A stretch of DNA of 11,175 nt. It comes from Chryseobacterium gleum (GTDB lineage: Bacteria; Bacteroidota; Bacteroidia; Flavobacteriales_D; Sanyastnellaceae). Shown one piece after another: positions 5,266-11,175 of the stretch. Made by a program: the position numbers and the translations under genes. The stretch covers positions 1 through 11,175 of the forward strand of contig CALQJP020000045.1 in assembly GCA_943330925.2 (NCBI GenBank). Direction: 5' to 3'. Under the pieces are notes generated by a model. That model was given only the letters and a program-made list of their open reading frames with translations. It did no database searches and was not told the DNA's origin. Numbering within the stretch: the first letter of the stretch is position 1; each line of letters opens with the position of its first letter.

Positions 5266-5877
5266 CTAAGAAAGCTTCGAGCCAATGAGGGTAATAAACT
5301 CCTTTCGGGTTTTGACATCTTCCAAAAACGCACCGCTGAACGCGCTCGTAGCGGTTACTGAGTTTTGTTTGCTTACCCCACGCATTTGCATACACAAGTG
5401 ATGGGCTTCAATTACAACCGCAACACCGATAGGCTCCAAGGTTTCCTGGATGGCATCGCGAATTTCGATTGTAATGCGCTCCTGCACTTGCAATCGGCGA
5501 GCAAAAACATCCACGATCCGCGGAATCTTACTCAATCCTACAATTCGACCGTTCGGGATGTAAGCAATGTGCGCTTTGCCGAAAAAAGGCAACATGTGAT
5601 GCTCACAGAGGCTGTAAAACTCGATATCCTTTACGAGTACCATCTCGTTGTAATCTTCGTCGAACATTGCACTGCGCAAGATTTTGCGAGCATCTTGCTC
5701 ATAACCCTGGGTAATGAATGAATATGCTTTCGCTACTCGCTCAGGAGTTTTCAATAAACCCTGACGTGAAGGATCCTCCCCAATGTTTTCAAGGATGGTG
5801 TAAACGCTTTCTGCTACTTTCTTTTCTGAGGGGCTCAACTCTTTGGGAGTTTCAGGATCCATAATCATATAATTCAT
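5266..5877 (-). CDS. folE: GTP cyclohydrolase I
   Basis: FolE converts GTP to 7,8-dihydroneopterin triphosphate, the first step of folate and tetrahydropterin synthesis, as a cytoplasmic homodecamer. The 203 residues match the usual length. SLCEHHMLPFFGKAHIAYIP (89-108) carries zinc ligands C91 and H94 and catalytic H93. HHLCMQMRG (159-167) supplies H160 and the third zinc ligand C162. IVGLSKIPRIVDVFARR and QVQERIT (112-136) form the substrate-binding/oligomer core, and SVTATSAFSGAF (173-184) the conserved C-terminal loop. ATGs at 5877, 5868 and 5862 are all possible starts; the first is given. The canonical Cys makes this the zinc-type FolE (IA), not FolE2. The upstream PTPS gene is 102 nt away on the same strand; a separate promoter box lies in that gap. 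Confidence 0.97.
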   Translation of the reverse strand: MNYMIMDPETPKELSPSEKKVAESVYTILENIGEDPSRQGLLKTPERVAKAYSFITQGYEQDARKILRSAMFDEDYNEMVLVKDIEFYSLCEHHMLPFFGKAHIAYIPNGRIVGLSKIPRIVDVFARRLQVQERITIEIRDAIQETLEPIGVAVVIEAHHLCMQMRGVSKQNSVTATSAFSGAFLEDVKTRKEFITLIGSKLS

Positions 5878-5923
5878 TGCGCGAGATTTAATGAAAGAAC
5901 AACAGGACGCACAAATGGTTCAG

Positions 5924-5931
5924 CAAAAGTA
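5924..5931 (-). promoter_or_regulatory. candidate -7 box of folE
   Basis: Minus strand TACTTTTG matches TAnnTTTG exactly. No good TTTG lies 19-20 nt upstream (GTG only), so it is a partial match. It would give a leader of roughly 40 nt before the ATG at 5877. Confidence 0.45.
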
Positions 5932-5979
5932 ACAACGTTCGACAATCAATAACACGAATTGACCAATCGCAGAAAAAGG

Positions 5980-6402
5980 CTAGTGACCTCCGAAATACTC
6001 CACAATGTTGTTTTCGGTTTCGTACAATTTGATGCTGTGCAATTGATGAACTGAGTTGGTTAGATAAGGAGCCAATTGGTCCCAGATGGCAATCACAACG
6101 ATCTCACAGGATGTCATTTTACCTTCCAGAAAGGGCACATCGAGGTTCAGATTTCGGTGATCCATTTTTGAAAGCACATGCTCCTCGATGATATCACTCA
6201 TGAATTTCAGGTCGATGCAATAGCCTGTATCCTCTTGGGGCTCCCCTTTCACAGTCACAAACAAATCATAGTTGTGTCCATGCCAGTTCGGGTTGGCGCA
6301 TTTACCAAACGTTTTCAAGTTGGTAGCTTCATCCCACTTGGGATTCCATAGTTTATGGGCAGCATTGAATCGCTCTCTGCGCGTGACGTATACCGTTTTC
6401 AT
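5980..6402 (-). CDS. 6-pyruvoyl-tetrahydropterin synthase (PTPS-II-like)
   Basis: The PTPS/QueD family acts on dihydroneopterin triphosphate, the product of FolE. The 140-residue product has zinc ligands H16 (FNAAHKL), H41 and H43 (WHGHNY). C35 is the catalytic cysteine, DH at 81-82 forms the rest of the relay, and E130 (YETEN) anchors the pterin. The spacing C-x5-HGH (FGKCANPNWHGHNY) is that of the animal-type PTPS-II, which makes 6-pyruvoyl-tetrahydropterin for biopterin. Bacterial QueD normally has C-x3-HGH. With folE next door, a tetrahydropterin cofactor pathway is more likely than queuosine synthesis, although automated annotation may call it queD. No reductase for the last biopterin step is in the window. 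Start ATG at 6402. Confidence 0.88.
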   Translation of the reverse strand: MKTVYVTRRERFNAAHKLWNPKWDEATNLKTFGKCANPNWHGHNYDLFVTVKGEPQEDTGYCIDLKFMSDIIEEHVLSKMDHRNLNLDVPFLEGKMTSCEIVVIAIWDQLAPYLTNSVHQLHSIKLYETENNIVEYFGGH

Positions 6403-6420
6403 GGCAATGGGTTATAGGTT

Positions 6421-6428
6421 CAAAGATA
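6421..6428 (-). promoter_or_regulatory. candidate -7 box of the PTPS gene
   Basis: Minus strand TATCTTTG fits TAnnTTTG, about 18 nt before the ATG at 6402. A -33 TTTG at the expected distance is absent; the nearest is too close. It lies in the divergent gap 6403-6536 shared with hldD, where no further gene is seen. Confidence 0.4.
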
Positions 6429-6536
6429 GGTTTGGACTTCAAACCACTTCTATTTCGTAGTAACATTGCACAGTGAGATTGGTTCATTGCAGGGCGGGTG
6501 ACCTCGCATCGAAACGTTTCTTCTAATTCCAAAACT

Positions 6537-7526
6537 ATGATTGTTGTTACAGGTGCTTCAGGATTCATCGGCAGTTGCCTGGTAGGTCGACTCAATAAAG
6601 ATCGATTCTACGATATAGTCGTTGTGGATGACTTCAACGGGTTGTCCAATCACCCATCTCATGAGCGCACCGGAATCAATTTGAGCGACAAGCAGCTTGC
6701 TGCGCAGGTTGATCGTTCTGTTTTCCATGAATGGTTGCGTGCGAATGAAGATCAGGTGGACTTCGTGTTTCACATTGGAGCACGCACCGACACTACAGAG
6801 TTTGACAGCAAGGTATTTGATGCGTTGAACCTCAACTACACGAAAGAACTTTGGAAAATTTGCTCTGAATTTGCCATTCCCATGGTCTACGCATCTTCTG
6901 CTGCTACATACGGTGGCGGCGAATTGGGCTACAACGACGACCACGCGATTATACCGCAATTAAAACCGTTGAACCCATATGGCGAATCGAAGAACGACTT
7001 CGACATTTGGGCGTTGCAACAAGAGTCGTCACCCTTCTTTTGGGCCGGCTTGAAGTTCTTCAACGTGTATGGACCGAACGAATATCACAAGGGTCGCATG
7101 GCATCTGTTATTTTTCATGCATACCGTCAAATTGCCGAAAACGGCTCCATGAAACTGTTTCGCTCTCATCGACCCGACTTTGCCGATGGCGGACAAATGC
7201 GCGACTTTGTTTACGTTAAGGATGTTGTGGAAGTGTGCATGTTCCTCATGCATCATCGCAAAAACAGCGGCATATACAACCTTGGATCGGGGCAGGCACG
7301 CTCATTCAACGACCTGGCACATGCCACCTTCAAGGCCATGGGAAAAGCGCCCGAAATCGAATTCGTTGACACCCCGGCCGACATACGCGACAAGTACCAG
7401 TATTTCACGGAAGCCAACATGAATAAGCTGGCCTCCATTGGCTATAACAAAACCTTCCACTCGCTCGAGGAAGGCGTGCACGATTATGTGACCAACTACC
7501 TGCAACAGGGCCCAGGTTATTATTAA
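6537..7526 (+). CDS. hldD: ADP-L-glycero-D-manno-heptose 6-epimerase
   Basis: HldD (RfaD) epimerises ADP-D-glycero-D-manno-heptose at C6 to give the heptose donor for the LPS inner core; cytoplasmic, NADP-dependent. The 329-residue extended short-chain dehydrogenase starts directly with the Rossmann motif MIVVTGASGFIGSCL (GxxGxxG at 6-12). FVFHIGARTDTTE (76-88) and YASSAATYG (118-126) follow, then the catalytic pair Y148 and K152 in LNPYGESK. NVYGPNEYHKGRMASV (176-191) and FRSHRPDFADGGQMRDFVYV (208-227) are specific for HldD. The ATG at 6537 is chosen over GTG at 6498 because the extra 13 residues precede the Rossmann strand without homology. It is divergent from the PTPS gene. Together with waaA it points to a KDO/heptose LPS core. 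Confidence 0.95.
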   Translation: MIVVTGASGFIGSCLVGRLNKDRFYDIVVVDDFNGLSNHPSHERTGINLSDKQLAAQVDRSVFHEWLRANEDQVDFVFHIGARTDTTEFDSKVFDALNLNYTKELWKICSEFAIPMVYASSAATYGGGELGYNDDHAIIPQLKPLNPYGESKNDFDIWALQQESSPFFWAGLKFFNVYGPNEYHKGRMASVIFHAYRQIAENGSMKLFRSHRPDFADGGQMRDFVYVKDVVEVCMFLMHHRKNSGIYNLGSGQARSFNDLAHATFKAMGKAPEIEFVDTPADIRDKYQYFTEANMNKLASIGYNKTFHSLEEGVHDYVTNYLQQGPGYY

Positions 7527-7590
7527 ACCGAACAACAAATACCTTAAAACATTACAGGGCAACACTGCCATAAGCGCAGAGGTCATCACT

Positions 7591-7640
7591 CCATAACTCT
7601 ATAACTCATAACTCCATAACTATACAACTATTTAACTACC
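7591..7640. repeat. degenerate 7/8-bp repeat, CATAACTC-type
   Basis: Successive units CCATAACT, CTATAACT, CATAACT, CCATAACT, ATACAACT and ATTTAACT run through the 161-nt gap between hldD and the Bax-inhibitor gene. Period is 7-8 bp with a conserved AACT end. The rest of the gap (7527-7590, 7641-7687) holds no gene; TATATTCG at 7660 is a near-match to a -7 box without a matching -33. Confidence 0.75.
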
Positions 7641-7687
7641 CCACTCCCCTCACCCAAACTATATTCGCTCACACAAATTCACCTTCT

Positions 7688-8401
7688 ATGAATAACATCA
7701 ATAATTACAACGATCAGTCAATCAACATTGACACCAGCGCAGTATCGCGCTCATTTGTGGCCAACGTTTTTTCTTACATGACCCTCGCGCTCGTGATAAC
7801 CGGTGTTGCGGCCTATTTGTTTGCTGCAAGCGGTAACATTCTCGCTCTTTTGCAAGGTTCTTCGCTCTTGCTTTGGGGTATTATGCTTGCGCCGATTGGC
7901 ATGGTGCTCATCATGAGCTTTGCTTTCAACCGTCTTTCATTCACTGCCTTGATGGGATTGTTTCTCGCCTATTCGCTGGTGAATGGAATTAGCCTTAGCG
8001 TCATATTCTTGATCTACTCTTCAGCAGCTATCTCGAAGGTGTTCTTTATTACCGCAGGTCTCTTTGCCACCATGGCAGTTGTTGGATATACCACCAAAAC
8101 CGACCTCACAAAATTGGGGTCCATACTGATGATGGCTGTATTTGGAATCGTTATCGCTTCACTGGTGAACTACTTTATGGAAAGCGCGGCGTTCGACTAC
8201 CTGATTAGCTGTGTTGGCGTGCTTGTATTTACAGGCCTTGTTGCATATGACACGCAAAAGGTAAAGCGCATTGGCGCGGGAGTAGAATATGGAACAGCTA
8301 CAGCCGGTAAATTGGCCCTCATGGGTGCATTGAGTTTGTACCTCGATTTCATCAATCTCTTCCTGTTTTTATTGCGCGTATTCGGAGGCCGTCGCGACTA
8401 A
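7688..8401 (+). CDS. Bax inhibitor-1/YccA-family membrane protein
   Basis: A 237-residue polytopic inner-membrane protein of the BI-1 (TMBIM, UPF0005) family. About seven hydrophobic segments are visible: ~26-46, 56-80, 86-110, 117-135, 143-163, 170-187 and 208-231. The N-terminal 25 residues are polar and Asn-rich. Family marks are AYDTQKVK (186-193) and MGALSLYLDFINLFLFLLRV (212-231). The two aspartates D188 and D220 probably correspond to the di-aspartate pH sensor of the Bacillus homolog YetJ, a pH-dependent calcium leak; YccA of E. coli instead modulates the FtsH protease. Which role applies here is unknown. Likely monocistronic: a repeat-filled gap precedes it and a strong terminator follows. 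Confidence 0.92.
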   Translation: MNNINNYNDQSINIDTSAVSRSFVANVFSYMTLALVITGVAAYLFAASGNILALLQGSSLLLWGIMLAPIGMVLIMSFAFNRLSFTALMGLFLAYSLVNGISLSVIFLIYSSAAISKVFFITAGLFATMAVVGYTTKTDLTKLGSILMMAVFGIVIASLVNYFMESAAFDYLISCVGVLVFTGLVAYDTQKVKRIGAGVEYGTATAGKLALMGALSLYLDFINLFLFLLRVFGGRRD

Positions 8402-8439
8402 TGTTTGACAGTACAGTTTTATAGAAATACGCATTATAC

Positions 8440-8469
8440 AAAACGAGTCGGCACTTGCCGACTCGTTTT
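8440..8469. terminator. bidirectional Rho-independent terminator
   Basis: A perfect 13-bp inverted repeat, AAAACGAGTCGGC (8440-8452) and GCCGACTCGTTTT (8457-8469), with loop ACTT. T-rich tails lie on both strands (TTTTCTTTT on +, TTTTG on -). It separates the convergent BI-1 gene and porP-like gene and probably ends both transcripts. Confidence 0.9.
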
Positions 8470-8506
8470 CTTTTGATAGAGAATTAGATACTAATTGTTT
8501 GAAATT

Positions 8507-9553
8507 CTATTTAACACCGGATGTTAGAACGCGTGCTTTGGTTCCGCTCATAGCGTAGCGAAGGTTAAACTCCACACCGCCTCTGCCGGCGCTGGCATTC
8601 GCCAAGCGAGAGATATTGAAATCATAACTCAACCCAATCTGGTAATTACCATATTCCACCATTCCTGTGGTGATAATAGCGTCGCGCAGGCGATAACTGA
8701 TGCCCCCGAATACGGAATAGTTTTTCACCAGTGCGGTATACTTTGAGTTGCCCGTAATTCCAAGGCGAACCATTGAGCCAAAAATCAGCTGCTCATGAGG
8801 GCCTTGCTTTGCGAACATCACATTGGGAGCAATAGCGAGAGAAGAGTTCGGAAGGCTCCACAACGCATTTGCATGCATGACCATTTTCACGTACAGATTC
8901 TCCTCAAAACTTTCCGAGCCAAAAGCGTAGTTTGGTGTGGTGATGTGATGGAACGCAATACCCGCGTTTATGATACGGTAGTTGTTGTCGGCCACATTCA
9001 CTTCAGCTGCGGTATTGTTCAAGGTGTAATACAATCCTGTATTCACATCTACAAAACCAAAATTCTGTATCAAGCCTGACTCACCCGTTGCAAGTGCAGC
9101 GTTGTATGCTCCGGCATCGTATTGACTCGCCCATTGAAATTTCGAATAATCGACAAAGCGCGACATGTAAGCTCCTTGCATGCCAAATCCAAGGTGTTGG
9201 TAGCGCGAAAGACGCAAGTGATAAACGAGGTTTAAACCTGCCGCATTGGTGCGCATATTACCATCGCCCGCCTGATCATTGAATGCCATCAAACCGGCAC
9301 CCCAAAAACCTCTCCTTTGTTTATCCAAATCACCAAAACGTGTATTAGCAGTAAATGCAAACGTTCTAAACGGATTGGAAATAGAAGTCCACTGGTTGCG
9401 ATGTGTAATGGTAACTTCGCGCGGAAGAACAGCACCCGACGAGGCCGGGTTTATAAGCAACGGCGACATGGTGAATTGCGAAAGCTGTAAGTCCTGACCC
9501 CGAGCCACGCCCAGAATAGCCAGTACACCGAATATGAGTAGCAGTTTCTTCAT
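8507..9553 (-). CDS. PorP/SprF-family T9SS outer-membrane protein
   Basis: A 348-residue outer-membrane barrel of the PorP/SprF family, which works with the type IX secretion system in export and anchoring of type B-domain surface proteins. It has a signal peptide (MKKLLLIFGVLAILGVARG) followed by the family opening QDLQLSQFTMSPLLINPASSGA. RNQWTSISNPFRTFAF and WGAGLMAFNDQAGDG follow, then alternating barrel strands through ISYRLRDAIITTGMVEY and YQIGLSYDFNIS. The ATG shares one base with the stop of the upstream gene (TAATG at 9555-9551), so translation is coupled. The family commonly sits directly behind a gliding-motility-associated C-terminal-domain protein, as here, so that gene product is its probable client. 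Confidence 0.92.
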   Translation of the reverse strand: MKKLLLIFGVLAILGVARGQDLQLSQFTMSPLLINPASSGAVLPREVTITHRNQWTSISNPFRTFAFTANTRFGDLDKQRRGFWGAGLMAFNDQAGDGNMRTNAAGLNLVYHLRLSRYQHLGFGMQGAYMSRFVDYSKFQWASQYDAGAYNAALATGESGLIQNFGFVDVNTGLYYTLNNTAAEVNVADNNYRIINAGIAFHHITTPNYAFGSESFEENLYVKMVMHANALWSLPNSSLAIAPNVMFAKQGPHEQLIFGSMVRLGITGNSKYTALVKNYSVFGGISYRLRDAIITTGMVEYGNYQIGLSYDFNISRLANASAGRGGVEFNLRYAMSGTKARVLTSGVK

Positions 9554-11175
9554 TATCGTATCACCGTTACATTACCTTTTCGATAGAAAGGATCACCGTT
9601 AATAAGCACACCATCGAAGTAATACACAAATACACCCGAGTTAACCTTTTTACCTTGGTAGTTACCATCCCAACATTCATCGAAGCTAGTTGATTCAAAC
9701 ACCAGTTCACCCCAGCGATCGAACACGCGCATGCGCATGGTAGCAAAACACTCTTCACCGAATGGTCGGAAACAATCATTCAATTCATGTCCGCCACGCT
9801 CAGGAGCAAATGCATTCGGAATAAAGAAGGTTTCACACTCGTCTGTTACTTCTATGCGAACACAAGCGCTATCCGCACAACCCTGACCTGACACAGCCTG
9901 CACGCAATACGTAATTGACTCCGAAGGAATGGCCAATGGATTGGCGCATGCAGTGCAAGACAAATCGTCGGCAGGCGACCATGAATAGTTGATGCCACCC
10001 AGAGCAAAAAGCTGAACGCTGCCACCCAGTGTAATGGTAGTATCGTTATTCGTTATAATTTGAGGCAATGGAATCGCTTCAACCGTGATGACTGTTGTAT
10101 CGGCACAAATACCCGAAAGCGCAATCACTTGGTAAACGGTTGTTTCGCCGGGCTCAACCGAGATTGCCGATGTAGTTTCACCGGTGCTCCATACATACGA
10201 TTCACCGCCGGCTGCATACAACTCAGCAGGACTGAAGGCACACACCAAGGTATCACCAAACACGGAAGCCACCGGCAGCGATTGAACCTCCATGCTGAAG
10301 GAAGTGGTGCCATAACACTCGCCATTCCATCCACCCACACTGAATAAGGTAGTTGACTCAGGGCTTACCTGGTTGACCGCACAAGTCAAGCACGAGAGTA
10401 TGTCGTCATTCAACCAAAGAATACTGTCAGCGCCACTTGCACTCAGCGTAACGGTATCACCAAAACAGATTGCATCCGGCGCACTGATCTGCATTTCAGG
10501 CAATGCATTGACGCTTACATACACGCTGTCGCGGCCTTCGCAACCCAAATTCTGACCAATCAAACTGATGTAGCCGTCGGTTGTGGGATACGCCTCAACG
10601 ACAGCCTGATCGTATGCCGATAGTGTATTGGCCGTTTCCCAATTGAATGTGCTTGCGCCGTCGCCGATAAGCAGCAGTGTATCGCCGGCACACACCGTCA
10701 AGGAATCGACCTCCGGTATGATGCTCACCATAACAGGATTCGAGAACGTAACGGTTACTTGCACCGTAGAGTCGCAACCCACTTCATTGGCAAGAATGGA
10801 TTGGTAAACACCGTTCATGCTCACATCCTGACCATTGGGTAGCGTGTAGATTTCACCCTGGCAAGCAAATGCAGCAACCTCGGTAAAGATGTAATCGAGC
10901 GCAACGACCGAAGAAACAATCAAGGAGTCACACCCTGCTGACGCGCTCAACACGCTCGTGTATTCGCCGTTATCTGAAACCACTTCGCCATTGGGCAGTG
11001 TATGTGTATCGCCGAAGCACAACAATACCTGTTCAGGCTCACCAAAGATTTGCTCAGCAACTTCCAGCTGAATGCTTACGAGCGAATCACAACCATTTGC
11101 AGAAGTCAATACGAAATCATAAACACCGTCATCACCAATGTTGGTTCCATCGGGCATCGTATACGCTTGGTTAAA
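9553..11175 (-). CDS. large T9SS cell-surface protein with type B sorting domain, N-terminus outside window
   Basis: The frame is open to the window edge, so the start lies beyond 11175; an ATG at 11157 is internal. Counting from that ATG, three ~52-residue modules with [YH]T[ML]P[DN]G...G.Y...L....GCDS occupy the N-terminal ~140 residues. Cys-containing beta-rich Ig/PKD-like modules follow (ISAPDAICFGDTVTLSASGA, GGESYVWSTGETTS, GGINYSWSPADDLSCTACAN). The last ~94 residues (9556-9837) form the gliding-motility-associated/CHU_C domain: FFIPNAFAPE, FRPFGEEC, MRVFDRWGELVFES, DGNYQGKKVNSGVFVYYF. This is the type B sorting signal of T9SS. The protein should be exported to the cell surface as an adhesin-like or SprB-like filament; the ligand is unknown. 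It overlaps the PorP/SprF gene by one base. Confidence 0.9.
   Translation of the reverse strand, partial: FNQAYTMPDGTNIGDDGVYDFVLTSANGCDSLVSIQLEVAEQIFGEPEQVLLCFGDTHTLPNGEVVSDNGEYTSVLSASAGCDSLIVSSVVALDYIFTEVAAFACQGEIYTLPNGQDVSMNGVYQSILANEVGCDSTVQVTVTFSNPVMVSIIPEVDSLTVCAGDTLLLIGDGASTFNWETANTLSAYDQAVVEAYPTTDGYISLIGQNLGCEGRDSVYVSVNALPEMQISAPDAICFGDTVTLSASGADSILWLNDDILSCLTCAVNQVSPESTTLFSVGGWNGECYGTTSFSMEVQSLPVASVFGDTLVCAFSPAELYAAGGESYVWSTGETTSAISVEPGETTVYQVIALSGICADTTVITVEAIPLPQIITNNDTTITLGGSVQLFALGGINYSWSPADDLSCTACANPLAIPSESITYCVQAVSGQGCADSACVRIEVTDECETFFIPNAFAPERGGHELNDCFRPFGEECFATMRMRVFDRWGELVFESTSFDECWDGNYQGKKVNSGVFVYYFDGVLINGDPFYRKGNVTVIR
10747..11163 (-). repeat. three tandem ~52-residue modules in the surface protein
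   Basis: Protein-level repeats begin at 11163 (YTMPDG), 11004 (HTLPNG) and 10848 (YTLPNG), each ending near GCDS plus a short beta strand. At the DNA level they are diverged, with no long exact repeats. More copies may lie beyond the window edge. Confidence 0.75.

Overview
The window looks like chromosomal DNA of a member of the Bacteroidota, most likely a flavobacterium-like lineage. Evidence: a PorP/SprF gene coupled to a giant surface protein with a type IX secretion (T9SS) type B C-terminal domain; several upstream boxes of the Bacteroidota form TTTG...TAnnTTTG; KDO and heptose genes of a Gram-negative envelope; and tRNA genes without encoded CCA. Overall base composition is moderate, with one clearly A+T-richer island inside the intron.

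Layout: (1) 2-778, the 3' part of rlmF on the + strand, followed by about 200 nt of degenerate 7-bp repeats and then by a second, divergent copy of the last ~50 codons of rlmF (978-1137), a gene relic. (2) 1143-2142, a minus-strand tRNA cluster: tRNA-Gly(GCC) with a good promoter and terminator, then a tRNA-Leu(UAA) split in its anticodon (U34|A35) by a 694-nt group I intron of the cyanobacterial tRNA-Leu (IC3) type. The intron carries a 152-codon HNH homing endonuclease ORF. This is the most remarkable feature of the window. (3) 2172-5192, a minus-strand operon ppx - outer-membrane beta-barrel protein - waaA (KDO transferase). (4) 5266-6428, folE and a pyruvoyl-tetrahydropterin synthase gene, minus strand, a pterin module. 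(5) 6537-8401, hldD (heptose epimerase) and a Bax-inhibitor-1/YccA membrane protein, + strand, separated by another 7/8-bp repeat patch, and closed by a strong bidirectional terminator. (6) 8507-11175, minus strand, a T9SS surface protein (5' end outside the window) overlapping by one base with its PorP/SprF partner.

The protein genes are mostly ordinary housekeeping and envelope functions: waaA and hldD both serve the LPS inner core, and folE plus PTPS give a route from GTP to 6-pyruvoyl-tetrahydropterin. The unusual biology is concentrated in 780-2011: a self-splicing, apparently mobile intron in an essential tRNA gene, next to a gene relic that suggests past replacement or duplication of rlmF beside this tRNA locus.
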